From assembly GCA_021613375.1 (NCBI GenBank), contig CM038702.1, positions 22,114,349 to 22,178,348 of the forward strand: a stretch of DNA of 64,000 bases, given 5' to 3'. This document shows, in pieces, positions 45,721-57,946 of the stretch. Source of the DNA: Megaleporinus macrocephalus (taxonomy: Eukaryota > Chordata > Actinopteri > Characiformes > Anostomidae). Made by a program: the position numbers and the translations under genes. Under the pieces are notes generated by a model. That model ran no database searches. It was not told the origin of the DNA and saw only the letters and a list, made by a program, of their open reading frames with translations. Position 1 is the stretch's first letter. Each line of letters starts with the position of its first letter.

Positions 45721-46156
45721 AATGTATTATTATTTATTATTGTTTTCCCTTCACTTGTATTTTACAAGTATAATATATAATGTAACTGTTTTTTTAACTT
45801 GCTCCAGTCTAGCTTGCAAATGGTGGATTGGGCCTACTAGCTTGTTCTACCTGACTTTAAAAATACTGTTCTGTCCTAGTCTGAAATTTTGAGTTACATG
45901 TTTTATTCAAGCACAACATTAACTTTAACTCTCAGCTTCATGTTGAATGGAAAGCAAGAATGGTGAGGTAGCATTTAGCTCTTTTACTGTTTAAAACTAG
46001 AATAAGCTGACAGAAGATCTGAAATATGTTCCAAATTTGGTTCTTTTGTCCAAATGCACTTGATACAGTTAAGCGCGTTCTGTTTAGAAAGTCTATATTT
46101 ATATAACGAATTTATTTTTTCTTTCCTTTTGCACTGTTTTGTTTTTCTTTTATTGA

Positions 46157-46217
46157 TGTAAAGCACTTTGTATTGCCATTGCGCATGAAATGTGCTATTT
46201 AAATAGACTTGCATTGC
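46157..46217 (+). mobile_element. LINE 3' tail (L2/Rex-type)
   Basis: GTAAAGCACTTTGTATTGCC followed by CATGAAATGTGCTATTTAAA and TAGACTTGCATTG matches the very common teleost LINE 3' end, which has a GTAAAGCACTTTG stem partner and a GTGCTATATAAATAAA tail. It lies about 440 bp beyond the coding relic, in the same orientation, so both probably come from one insertion. Confidence 0.7.
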
Positions 46218-47094
46218 AAATAAGGATTTGACAGTTTCCTTTACTTTGATAAAACAACACATTGAATCTCTTTTGACTCAAAATGTGGTTTTACCACCTG
46301 AAAGGTTTGAGTGCTAATGGGTGCTGACATCACAACAAGGAGATAGACTTTGTGAACTTGCTATTCCAAAGATAGCACTGTCGCTAACATTTACATAGGC
46401 GGTATTGTTTTTATCTAAATAAACCCACTTAGTCTTTTATATGTTTAAAGTATTATTGGAGTGACCTACTGATTCTTTTGATGATTAGTTGAGGAAAAGA
46501 GCATTTAATTAAAAAAATAACAATCAAACAAAGTTAACTCAACAGTAAACTCCATACACAGGCTTCTTTACTGCAAACAAGCTGATGAACTAAAAGGGTC
46601 TGACTGTTTCCATCAGTCTCTGTTTCTTAGGAGAGAGGAAAATAATTAAATTTTGCATTATCATCGTTCAGATTGTTAACTAATCACTGCACATTCAGAA
46701 TGAAGGTAAATGTTAATTGATCATTTTTATAATTAAGTTATCAATTTCGAGTAATCATGGCAGCCCTATTCATTTATATAGACATTATTCTGAGGGGCGA
46801 CATGTTAGCCAGCTTTTGACCGGCTGTGCAGTTAAACCGCTATGAGAAGTCTGACATAATATGGTCTGAAGAATAAGCTCAATAAATGTGGAAAGGCAAC
46901 AGAACAGCTGTGAGAGTGGGACGGGTGGGCCTTAGTTCCGGTGGAGACAACGGTGTAATTGTACGCTGTTGAGGAGTTATCTATGGATCGCCCTCACTTC
47001 ACCTCAACACTCAGCACTCCCAGAACACAGCCAGAAACTAATCAACATGACACAGCAGCCTCCAGAACAGCAAACCCATCTGCACCATCCAGTG
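46218..47094. other. Unique sequence with a possible hAT-like end
   Basis: 46759-46769 reads GGCAGCCCTAT after an AT-rich TCGAGTAATCA segment, resembling the right end of teleost hAT-like elements. The rest is unrecognised. Confidence 0.4.
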
Positions 47095-47890
47095 AGAAGG
47101 AGGGTGGGGAGTGAATGAGTGTAGAAGAAAGGGGGGGAGGGGAAAAAGACAGAGAAATGGAGAGAAGAGGTGGGTAGAGAGGGCAAGACAGAGAGAGAGA
47201 GGGTGCGGCGACAGAAAATTGCAGAAAGAACAAGTACATAGAAAGAGAAACTGAAGGGACAAATAGAGAGGAAGAGGATAATGAGAAATTGAGGAAGAGC
47301 AATAAAGAGGAGAAAGCTAGAAAAGAGGGGGAAAAAAGTGAGAAAGAAAAAAAGAATTAGAGAGAGAAGGAATGTGATAGAGATAGAGTAAAAATATGGA
47401 GTGAAAGAGGAGTAGAGATACATACGAGTAAGGAGAAGGAAAGAAACAGCAGGAAGAAAAAAGGGAACGAGATATTGAACATAGAGAAAGAAAGAAAAAT
47501 AGACAAATGTGAGAGAGAAAGTAAAAGAGAAAGAAGAGAGGAGGAAAAAAGGGAAGAGAAGGAAAGTAGTGAAAGAGTAGAGAAAGAGATATTAAGAGGG
47601 GAGGAGGAGAAAGTGAGAAAGAATGAGGGAGTAAGAGAGAACGGGGAGACAGAGTGATGGGAAAGAAACAATAGGGAGTGAAAGAAAAAGAATGAAGAAA
47701 AGAGAGAAAGTGAGAAAGTAAAGGGGGAATAAGAGAGATGAACAATAGAAAGGGATAGTGAGTGAATGAGATAGAGATACATTTGAAGAAAGACAGAGTG
47801 AAGAACATGAGACATCAAGAGCATGAGGAGGAGTGAATACAGGAGGAGAAAAGAGTAAACAGTACAGAAAAGGAAGAATAGAGGAACAAA
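47095..47890 (+). repeat. 0.8 kb purine-rich tract
   Basis: Almost entirely A and G on the plus strand, with irregular GAGAAAGA and GGAGGA motifs but no clean tandem unit. The minus strand keeps several Ser/Phe/Leu-rich frames open (for example 47357-48037), which are compositional artefacts. Triplex formation is possible. Confidence 0.85.
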
Positions 47891-48438
47891 GGTCCAAGGA
47901 CAGACGCATCTAAAGATGGCATAAAGAGAAACACAAAACAACAAATAACAGATGTGCAAATGGCGGGGAAAGCAACAGAGCGACAGGGAAAAGAGGTGGA
48001 AATAATCGATGGCAGTTGGCGAACGAAAATAACCCACAGTGGATGTCTATAGTGGTTCGGATGTGTTAACGTGAGCGAGCGAACAGTGAGGAAAACTCTA
48101 TGAATTCAGTCTGCTAATTGGCACAGTGTTATCAGCGGTGTGGCACTGAGGAGGAACCCACATCTATCAAGGTGTAAATCTGCGATCATTAAAGTGCCCT
48201 CCACAAAGGAAAAACTTTAAGTCGACCAATTATCTGTTCAGCTGGTCAGTTCATTATTGGACATTGTGTGAGGTAATTAGCATACAGCGGCTCATTAAGG
48301 TGTGTCTGAATAGTGAAGGGAAGCGCCTCTTAATTGAGATGCAGTCGCGCTGCTTACTGAGCCAGTGCTTCGTTACAAGCTACTGTGGTGAACTCACACT
48401 GACCCCAAACCTGTCAAGTCTTACTGTCACTGGGTTTT
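47891..48438. other. Unique sequence, candidate conserved regulatory element
   Basis: 48030-48420 is balanced, repeat-free, and dense in ATTA-type homeodomain cores (CTAATTGG, GTAATTAGCAT, CTTAATTGAG), plus TTATCAG and GATTGG-like boxes. This character suits a developmental enhancer, but conservation cannot be tested here. Confidence 0.4.
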
Positions 48439-48490
48439 ACACACACACACAAACAAACAAACACACACACACACTTACACAAACAAACTA
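48439..48490 (+). repeat. (CA)n with (AAAC)n interruption
   Basis: An (AC)n run interrupted by AAACAAACAAAC. A short compound microsatellite. Confidence 0.92.
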
Positions 48491-49124
48491 AAGAGAATAA
48501 ACGAAGCTGTGTATTCTGTGTACTGACAAGCAAGTGAAACTTCATTATAATCCTATTAAACTAAAAGTTCAGTCAGACTAATTGTTTGCAGGTTCTGATT
48601 TTTATCCTCCCAGCAATCGCAAACATTTTTCAGAGATAACAGGAGAGATAGCGATAGAGTGTGTCTTCTCACAGTGAAAGGATGGTTAAAGGTATGTGCT
48701 ATCTCTAAATAATACTCCAGTCTCAATGTTCTTTAGTAATAAACTGCAAATTCACTATTGCAGTAGCTGAAAATACCTTTAATCAGGTGAGCCACCACTG
48801 AAACTCACCCTTTAAACAAGAAGGGTACAATCTTGGGTGGGTGGGGGAAATGTGTAGCTCATTGACTTTGATCATCCAAAATGCCATGGAATTTGAGTTT
48901 CCTGTGTGATACCATGTTTTCTATTACTATATGAAAGAAGCTATATGTTACCAGATCGTTTCAAATCTATTGATTATTGATTTGTTTTATCAGAAAAGGT
49001 GTTGATCTTGATCGTGTTCTTTACATAAAATAGCAAATTGTGCTTATTGTCAGTGTTTATAATTTCATTTTTGGGGTCTACTAGGATAGACTCACACACT
49101 TTAGATTTTCTCATATGTTTTTAA
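48491..49124. other. Unique non-coding sequence
   Basis: No feature recognised. Confidence 0.5.
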
Positions 49125-49625
49125 GTCCCTCCTCCCTATGAGCGCAGCATGCTCCGATTGGTCAGCTTGCCCACCCTGTTCTCAGTGGTCAACTGCCAGA
49201 TTAGCATACCGCTACAAGTTCCACCCTCACTCTGGCGTGGCTATTCTTAGAATGCCGTCAGTCCTGCCGCTATCAGTTTAAGCCAGAGTCCGATTCTGAA
49301 AGTCAGGAAGAACAAGCTGCTAGAGATGATCTACCTTCTCAAGCTAGACTGAAGCAGGATGGTCAGTGTGTACTTATTTAGCTCTCTATGTGTTGTGGCT
49401 GCATGCACCAAGCTTGCCAGTAGCTAGGCTGTAAGGATTGTGTTATGGGATGATGTCACCTTGTAACAAAGGGCTACAATTCCAATGAGACGATTTAGGC
49501 AGCTGAGAAAATGTGGTTTTTCTGGGAGAGACTTTTTTGAACTTTGCAGCTTGTTTGTGTACACAAAAAGCTACAAAACACACTAAAGGAAAGGGGAAAA
49601 CTGGAAAAACATAAAGGGTCCCCTT
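49125..49625 (+). repeat. Dispersed repeat family A, copy 2 (longer copy)
   Basis: The fuller counterpart of 13435-13770. It retains a ~190 bp central segment (about 49227-49415) that the other copy lacks. It ends in GGGTCCCCTTTAAC, which may be the element's right terminus. Some teleost elements end in TTAA-flanked CCCCTTTAA, but this assignment is not secure. The segment at 49985-50250 (starting ATTAAAGAGCTCACATCC) also looks like a teleost repeat and may be a related insertion. Confidence 0.65.
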
Positions 49626-50260
49626 TAACGAAAAGGAGAGGAGCAGAAACAGGAGCTATTTTGCCTCAGCATTAAGTAGTTACAAATTCATAAGGTGCGA
49701 TCAATACACTGTGACCTCCTGACAGTGGTTTGATGTATTAGTGTTTTCAGAAGAACTCCAGGGACAGCACAATAAAAAATGCCCTCTTTAGGACACAACC
49801 ACACTGATGTGTTTTCATTTGTGACTGAGCGGAGCTCTATGAGAAAACTATCTTGGTTAATCTTTGCTGTGCGTGTGTACATCCATCAAAAATGATCAAT
49901 GACCACTGACTAACCCCAATTCACTCTTACTTTCAGTACCGAGTAGAAAAGCAGGCTTTGTCATTTCTGACAAAACATGAAACATTAAAGAGCTCACATC
50001 CTACATTTTAGTCATACTTTATTTTCCCCCATTGAGATCCATTTATGATGTTTGTGCAGTCATGGTTCATTTTTTGACATAACCATTTTCTAACCTCTCT
50101 TTATCCCTAAGAATATATCACTGATATAATAAATGACCTGGGCTCCGACTGGTCGACCTGTGTCATGTTTACATCAAACAGTCTGGACAGGCAATTGCTG
50201 TAGCCTGAAAAAGCATATGAGAACGTCTTTGCTTATTGGGAGAAAGAGTGAATTTAAAAC

Positions 50261-51523
50261 AGGCAGCTCAGTCTGTATAATGTGAGCTGCACCAGAGAGT
50301 GAATGGTATATTTAGAAACTTTAACAATCTTCACATACAACGACAAACTCATTTATTTAAAAAAAAAGTATTTTCATGATATGAGCCCTTTGAGTATGCC
50401 TTAATGGACATGAACAAATAAAGTGAATTTTCCAAAAGCAAAGCCAGTGAGAAACCTAGCTAAGCAACAGTTGTGTTCTTCTCCTTTCTTCTCCTTCCCT
50501 GCGCTCGCTCATATTTATGGCCTTTGGGGGTGAGAGGACGGCCTCTTGAAGCTAAAAAACGATATCGGAAGTGACTTGTTTATCTGTGAGGGCAAACAGC
50601 CAGCGCTGATTCGCGAATAACAAGCCCTCCGTCCTGTTCCTGAGTGTGAGTGTGTGAGTCTGCAGGAGCGCATGTGCTTTTAAAAGAAGGCCGCAGCTGC
50701 TGCATGTCCTGGCGTGTTTCAGTTGGAGTGTGTGTGTTTTTCCTCTTTCTCTGACTTCCCATCCCAGACTTGGACCCATATTGCAGTAACTATGCCTCCC
50801 GCAGCAGTGCTGCTCCAAAATCCTTCTGCTAAGATGCCAAGGGATCGGCCAAAATCCCCACAGCTCCAAAAAACACACGCACAATACATGTGCTACAGGC
50901 TTGAATATCTCACAATGCAAGGGCTCAGAGTGTTCTTTGAAGGATTCCCAATGTAAGCCATTCATAGTCAGTGTAATCAGACTGCGCTCAAAAGCAAAAG
51001 GTCTAAAATGCTGAATTGAGCAATATGCCCTGCATAATTATAAAGCAATTGGCAGAATATTAAATTCAGAATAAGACCATGAATATGCCCACCTCCACTT
51101 TCCAGTTTTCAAATCAAGTACTCCGTTTGGCTGCCGATCACGAACCAAAGGCAATGAAATGCAGAAGTTGGAGTACACATCACATGGCACAGCACAAATA
51201 AAGCTGTTGGATTTAAAATGACCTTTAAATGAAACGGCTGAACAGGCATTCTGGAAAAGGTACACTGTACAAAGACCTGCGATGACAAACCTGAGCTTGT
51301 ATTTTAGTAGTTTTAGGGGAAAAAATGCACCTCACAGGCTCACCTTCAAAGATAGCGTGGTATTTTGTCTCACAAGCAAGTGACATGGTTCAAATAAGGG
51401 TTAATGACAGTGTTCACTCAAGTTGCCATGACTTTTTAAATTTGTGTGAAAGTCTCAGCTGAGTAGATCAAATCCATCTGAAAGTCTGAACATGAGTTTC
51501 GGTGGAAGGAAGAAGGCCAAAAC
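50261..51523. other. Unique sequence, candidate regulatory DNA
   Basis: 50480-51290 is balanced unique sequence, including a GC-richer part at 50500-50700. A minus-strand frame spans 50552-50965 without a recognised domain. No exon was identified. Confidence 0.42.
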
Positions 51524-51686
51524 CATTCATTCATTCATTCATTCATTCATCATCTAAACTGCTTATCTTCCAAGGTTGCGAGGGAGGGGGTTGCTGGAGC
51601 CTATCCCGGTGCTCCTTGGGCAAAAGGCAGGGAACATCCTGGACAGTCTGCCAGTCCACACACAGGTATACACATTAGTCTCACCT
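51524..51686 (-). mobile_element. 5'-truncated SINE, 3' half only (copy 6)
   Basis: A (CATT)n run at 51524-51548 leads into the complement of the SINE 3' region (GCTGGAGCCTATCCCGGTGC, CTGCCAGTCCACAC). The tRNA-like head and most of the body are missing. 5' truncation is normal for LINE-type retroposition. Confidence 0.75.
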
Positions 51687-52920
51687 TTTTGTACAAGGCC
51701 CCCAATATGGTCACACATTTGATTAGTTACCTAGATATAGTGCACAATGCAAAATATTTCTTCATATTTTATTAAATGTACTAAATTTTCTTTGTTGTGG
51801 TCTTTGATTTTTGACTCCAGTGTATATCGGACTAAAGAGAGGGGGCTACAAAGGCGGCTACAAAGCATTATAAGACCTTTTCACATTAGGTCCAAGCTTT
51901 AGATAAATCACCCTCCTTAAAAAAATAATTAAATGTATATTTGTACACTAATGCCATCTCTCATATCAGAGCTCATACTTTGCTCACTTCTTTTAAGTGT
52001 CTGAGCCTCTGACCTGAAGCAGAGCTTTCAATTTCACGTGCACAAACATTGCTGTGGAGCTACAAGCCCTTGCGTGGAACTTCCTGTGCTGCTAGATGTT
52101 TAAGCAGAATTGGCTGTTCCGCCTCTTCTGTGTTTTGGAGTTGTACTGGCTAAAAAAAGAAATGAAAACTTAATCACTGTTATTACCCAAAGGATCCAAT
52201 TCTCGTGTACTCAGAGTGTTTGTTGAATAACAAAAGCGTACTGGACTTGATGTGAAGGTTTCAGTGTGCTAAAAACGGTATCCTCACTTTTCCCTTAGAG
52301 AAATAGTCTCAGTTTAAAAAAGAAAATCACATTAGGACTAAACATTATCCAGAGCATTATCCGAAATATGCTTATTGCTCAAATGTTGCTGTATAATAGC
52401 TGATGACTCTTTAAGGTGATGCTCCGTAAATTCCTTCAAACAAATAACATTATAAAAAATTAGACATTAGATATTTCTGGCTCAGATTAAAATGACTATA
52501 GTTACTCACTGCATCAAAACTGAGATACTTAGTCTTATATGAGATATAGTTGCATTTCTGCCTTTAGTTCAACACTAGATGAAGACGATAGCTGTTTTGT
52601 TGGCAAATCTGAGCATGGTGTATGTTTTATTAAGATATGTACTAAAACTCAAGAGGAGACACATCTGGGATTACAAAAGGAAAGAAAATAACAATAGATT
52701 CTAAAATGATCAAATCTGTTTTCTGTCTATAAATGGTAATTAAAAATAAATAAAAAAGAAACCCTGCCCATTCATCCGCAATACAACTGTTTCTCTTTTT
52801 CCTGTAATACAAAGAAATACAAAGTCTAGCAAACTGATATTAATAATAAAATAGCCACTTTTAAAGATTTCTTGTAAAAATAAAAAGGAAAACATTTTGT
52901 TATTCTACAGTGAAAATCTG
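51687..52920. other. Unique AT-rich non-coding sequence
   Basis: No feature recognised. Confidence 0.5.
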
Positions 52921-53197
52921 CCCATCTGTCTTTTATCTTCCACTTTATCCCACTAGTCAGGGTCAAGGGGTAAAGGCGGGGTACACCATGGACAACCAGT
53001 CCATTGCATGTCCCACACAGTCACACCTACAGGCAGTTTAGAGTGAGCGACATGCATGTGTTTGGACTGTGGGAGGAAACCAGAGTACCCGGAGGAAACC
53101 CACTCAAGCACAGAGAGAACATGCACACTCCACACAGAACGGCCTGGACCGGGAATCCAACCCAGATCGTCTTGCTGTGCAGCGACAGTGCTAACCA
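52921..53197 (-). mobile_element. tRNA-derived SINE with internal deletions (copy 7)
   Basis: Same family, minus strand. About 40 bp are lost near 52967 (the GGCTGGAGCCAATCCCAGC block) and a further short stretch near 53048. On the minus strand the head stops at ATGGTTAGCACTG, so the very 5' tip is truncated. The B-box region reads GGGTTGGATTCC, as in copy 1. Confidence 0.84.
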
Positions 53198-56100
53198 TAA
53201 TGTATGTGATAGTCTTTGCATTAGTATTAACTAAGCTGTCCAATCTAAGTCTTTATGATCCTGTTTATTAAACTCATTTTATAAAACTGTGCTCTGTTTA
53301 CATATAAGGTGGGAGGAAGCAAACATTTTATAGCTACATTTAAGTTTTCATGTTAATTTCTCTAAAAATCTTAAATCTTAAAATTACTGGTTAAAAAAAA
53401 GCTTGGTATTAATATTGTGGTCATGTATGGATCAGTCCTCCAAATGAAACATCCGTATCGTGGTATTGATACTTCAAAAACAATTCTCCCATCCCTAGTA
53501 TGTATAATTATAGGCTGACAGTGTTGGAGTCCTGCTGGCCTGTCCTAAATTGTACCCTAAGCCCTGCAGGTCCTTGAGTACATAGTGATGTCAACAGTGT
53601 GTGAATGTGAGGCCGTACGGGGTTTAATAGGAGGTTACAAAAGCAGCAAAATTTATTTAAAAAAAAGCAATTTAGTTTCAGGAGAGAAAAACACACTAAA
53701 ATATAATCTGTGTGTGTATGCTGCTGCAAGCCTGAAATAATCATATAAAAATCAGAGGCTTCAGGTCTGATTTCGTGTGAGGTTTTTGGAGCACGTTATA
53801 CATATTAGTGTCACATGCACCGGATCAAAACAAAGCTACAGCCCGATGATTAGGGCTCAAGTGCTAAATCAACATTAACTGATGAAGATATGATAACAGT
53901 AGTATACACTTCATTTAAAATCCTCAGAAGACACACCTTTACCAAGTTTTGACTGAGTTCTCTTTGAATACTCTTTCATCACCCTCTTACACTTCAAAAT
54001 GTCCTTCTGCATGTTGTGCATAATTACTTGTTTTCCAACAACCAGATCATGTATTCTTATTTAAAAAAAAGCCTGATCTCCTGCCTATATTATTGTACTG
54101 TCATTGATTAAGGAAAAACAAGCATCTCCAAAACAGTAATTTTATAGGACAAGCCAAAACATTCTTAACTTTCAATGCAAATTAATGTAAAGAGATTTTA
54201 TTCTAGATTTTAATGATTTTGGAGCATTTCTATTGGTCCATTTACTATGAAATTTTCTCAGGATATAAATAGAAGCTGTCGTGTTCAAATGACAAATATA
54301 AAGATACATGTTTTTCTGAGACAACCTAGATTTATTCTTCTCCACCCTGTTGGTCAGGCAAAATCATCCAGTCTGTAAGAATTTTAGGGAAGAGGCGGCT
54401 GCTGAGTCTGCATCAATGTGGGCTTCCCCTAGGGCTGCATGGAGAGATTGGCACCCCTTTAAGCAAAATAAGCAAAGGGACACTCAGGGTCCTCGAGGGT
54501 CTGTGCAAATGAGGGCTGCAAGACTGCAAGTTTACCAACTGGAATAAGGCTAACCCACTCAAAGTGGTGACAGACTGCAATCACATGATGGCCAGGCTAA
54601 CAGGAGCCAGTCGAACTGACATGAACTGGGAATATTTATATTGCTAAGCTTACTGCACACATCATTAGCAAGCATGTCTATTTTTGACCATCTTCTCACG
54701 ATCACCCTTCTGGATGGCCTGCAGATAGACAACTGAACACAAAGCCCTCAACAAAGAGGCTATTACGAGATGTGCAAGCTCAACTCTTCGCTAATATCCC
54801 CTGCCACTATTAGAAGTGAACCGATCGCTCCACGGCAAAGCGAAACAGCCCATCAGCGGCTGCAATGTTTGGGTCATTGGTCAGGTCTGATAGGGAGGGG
54901 CTTCATTATTCCCCGAGCGGAGATTGTAGGCTGTGGAGAAGTGATGGGGGGGTGGTTTATATGTTAATGAAGCCTTGTTTAGGCAGATAACTGGAAGCAC
55001 CTCCATTATACAAATGCACTATTTTCAGATTTTTGGTTTCCGAGCCCGCCTTCCCGACCCGCACACGAACGTCCCATAACAAGGCAGGCTGGCCCCCTGC
55101 CGCCCAGCGCCAGTGGCGAAAGGTCTGCGATCCGTGCTACATTTTTCTGTTCTACAACGTGCTCACTTATCCCTCGTCTCCTGTTCTCTTTCATGGAATA
55201 AACATGATTGACGCTTGCTGTTGGGTATTTGCCGTTTGCTGGAATATGTTGTGTTAAGTGCCTGGGTTTGGGAAAAAAACACAAAAACACAGACAAGGAG
55301 CCACTACTCTCTACAGAGCCGCCAGCATGCAGGATGTAGCAGGACGATTACCATTTCCCCCCTAGAGCTGGTCATGATCCACACAAAAATGTTTGACATG
55401 TACAGCAGGTGGATTGCTGGGGGGATTTCATGTCGACTGGTGCATGTGGGAGAATTACTAAGCAGAAATGAGAGATGGACATAATGTGATGACGCATAAT
55501 TAAAAAAAAAAACAGCATTTGTAGAAACCCAGCTGTATGAGACTGAAAGTAAGGACAAACATGAGGAGAATGAAAATGAAACGCTTGTGAATGTGCTGAG
55601 CATGTGAGAGCATGAGGGTGAGGAACAATTCCCTGACAAACATCAAGCTCAAAAGTAAAAGACAGAAAAAAAAGGAGCTGGAATTTTGTTTTATTAACCA
55701 AAAAAAGCAAACATACTACAACCAGCAACCCACAGACTGCCTTGAGCGTTCTGTTTGAAGTGGTCTGTCATCAAATTTCTTTAATTTCAGATGTAATGCT
55801 TCTACTTTTGCCAATAAAACGATTCAAGTTAGATTTGAAATGACATTCCTTTGGAAACGGATGCACTGTTTGTTTTCCATGTCAGACTGCGGCTACGATT
55901 GTGAGACTCCTGTCCTGGACAGATTCTTTTAGGGCTGTCAGTATTGGCTATATATAAGAAATCAAGTAACATACCAGTGATTTATTAATCAATCATGCAG
56001 CCATTTTAACATTCCAAAATAGTCTCCGGACCAGGTGCTGCATTTACATAATGGTGGTCAACTACAAACTGGATATCCCATATTTTTTGATAGCACAGTG

Positions 56101-56425
56101 ATGGAAACGTTTACCATCATCAGTGTGAAGCAGCGATCAGCAGAGCATTCCATAATAACCTACATTTTCCTGAACTTTGTTGAATTTTTTTGGCATCCAT
56201 GAATGTCAAACACCTCCTTGTTATCCAGGTAATCCGTTCAGGACTTTTAACTGACTTGCATGTGGGACTAAAATGCTTTCTTAAGTTTAGTTTTGGGCTT
56301 GATTATGTTTATTTTACTAAAATAAATGACTGAGTTGGTGCCGTGAACAAAACTACTCAAACTTTACAAATGTTTCAATAATAATTGAACAGTTGCACAT
56401 ATATTTAATTAAATTGTAATCATTA
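53198..56425. other. Unique region with a candidate regulatory stretch
   Basis: Mostly unique. 54780-55260 is comparatively GC-rich and repeat-free, and could be conserved non-coding DNA. At 55929-55940, AGGGCTGTCAGT resembles a hAT-like terminus. No exon was found. Confidence 0.45.
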
Positions 56426-56454
56426 CCCCCCCCCCCCCCCCCCAAAAAAAAAAA
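56426..56454 (+). repeat. C18A11 homopolymer pair
   Basis: Eighteen C residues run straight into eleven A residues. Such runs are prone to sequencing and assembly length errors. Confidence 0.95.
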
Positions 56455-56490
56455 TAAATTTTTTTTAAAATGCAGAAATGTTTGGTAAAA

Positions 56491-56527
56491 ATTATATATA
56501 TAAAATATATATTTTTATATATAAAAT
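56491..56527. repeat. AT-only palindromic run
   Basis: TTATATATATAAAATATATA followed by TTTTTATATATAAAAT is nearly self-complementary. It is a simple AT repeat with cruciform potential. Confidence 0.8.
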
Positions 56528-56749
56528 AATGAAATGAATAATAAATCTTATACCTTACTGACAACTACAGCCACCTCCCATTTGTGATAAACATTATCTG
56601 TATGCCACTGGCACCTTCAAAGAGTCACTCTGCTTACTTAATCTGTGAGGTTTCCTTCTCCTGCCTTCCTCTCCTCCTCTCTGCCTCTATACTCATTTAT
56701 GCATGAAGTAGTACTTTTTATTCTTATGGTATTTGTACTTGTTTTGCTT

Positions 56750-56932
56750 CCTCTTTTGAGTCTGGTTCCTCTTTATGTTTCTTCCTCTTGATTTGAGGGA
56801 GTTTTAATTGCCACTGTTACCCCTGGCCTGCTCATTGGGGGCTGGAACTGGATTTTTTTGTAAAACCTGGATTTTTCTGTAAAACTTGGATTTTTCTGTT
56901 CTAAAACACGTATATAAGTAAATAAACCTTAG
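56750..56932 (+). mobile_element. LINE 3' UTR relic with local tandem repeat
   Basis: GTCTGGTTCCTCTTTATGTT, then CTTCCTCTTGATTTGAGGGA, GTTTTAATTGCCACTGTTAC and GCCTGCTCATTGGGGGCTGG, follows the order of a widespread teleost LINE 3' region as I remember it. It closes in AACACGTATATAAGTAAATA, like the usual GCGCTATATAAATAAA tail. Unusually, CTGGATTTTTCTGTAAAAC is tandemly present three times at 56848-56903 with an 18-19 bp period. Confidence 0.55.
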
Positions 56933-57711
56933 CCATTAAAAATAATCAATAAGTTATGATTTTGTATATATTTACCTTTAACATATATAAATAAATGCCT
57001 TGGTTTTAAATAAATCATAATGTGACATTTGTTAATGTCCTGTAAATACTGTGTGACCCCAGTTTAAATTAATTCATTAGAATGGTTCATATACACAGAG
57101 GGAATGCTGTTGTCATGGTTATATTTGGTTATATTTGCATGGCTTCATGCCGCCGCTGGTCATGGACCATTGGCACAGAATGACCTTTTTTTGCACACTG
57201 AGCATATTTGTGCAGTTTATGTCAGTAAATGAATTCAAACATGTTTAGAACTGATGAGATCTTCAGCAAATGTGATCTTCTGGACAGTGAAAATGAGTCT
57301 ATCTGATCCGTTAGATTTTTGTGAACTTTAAGGGATGACTGTGATTCTAGCTTATCCAAAAGCAGCCCAAACCTGTGAATACGCTCATAAAGTGAACTCT
57401 CAAGTCTCTCTCCACTTTTACAAAATCATGTTGTGTCTAATGTTACTCTCTTAAGGGGCTCATATGATTGAATACTGAGTCCACATCACTTTTTTTTTTG
57501 GAAATAAAAAAGTTTCAAAGTTCATATAAGGTCACTGTTGAGACATTAACTGTTTCTTGGGGTCACATTCACATAAATATACTCCTAAACTATAGCAGCC
57601 AATCAGAACTGAGGTCATATAAAAACAAAATAAATACAGGCATAAGGGGAAACCTAAAATACATATAAATGTAGGTTATAGGTCTATATAAAACAAAAGC
57701 CTTCTTTACAC
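56933..57711. other. AT-rich sequence with a possible dispersed repeat
   Basis: 57453-57660 (from TAAGGGGCTCATATGATTG through AGCCAATCAGAACTGAGGTC) resembles an unnamed teleost repeat, and part of it recurs near 23230. No exon was recognised. Confidence 0.4.
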
Positions 57712-57946
57712 AGTGCCTTGAAAGAACAACGTTTGGTTCCCTAAAGAACCTTTCAGTGGATTTATGGAAAATAAGTGTGTGTATGTGAAGACCCTTTTTT
57801 AAGTTTATTACCCCATTAATTGTTATAGTTTCATTATTTGTTCTTTACAATGTTCTTCACACTCACAAATCTCTTTCACAAGAAGTAGAAGGTGTTCTTG
57901 TATGGTATTGCTCCAAGAACCCTTTGTGGCACCTATTATTAAAGAG
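57712..57946. mobile_element. Short AAGAACC-rich MITE-like element
   Basis: TGGTTCCCTAAAGAACCTTT near 57735 and CTCCAAGAACCCTTTGTGGC near 57910 bracket an AT-rich core, with repeated GTTCTT and AAGAAC on opposite sides. I associate these phrases with a common teleost short element. Exact ends and class are uncertain. Confidence 0.5.

Noticed and set aside
47004..48037. Overlapping minus-strand Ser/Phe/Leu-rich frames
   Set aside because: They are produced by a purine tract on the plus strand in several frames at once, which is a compositional artefact.
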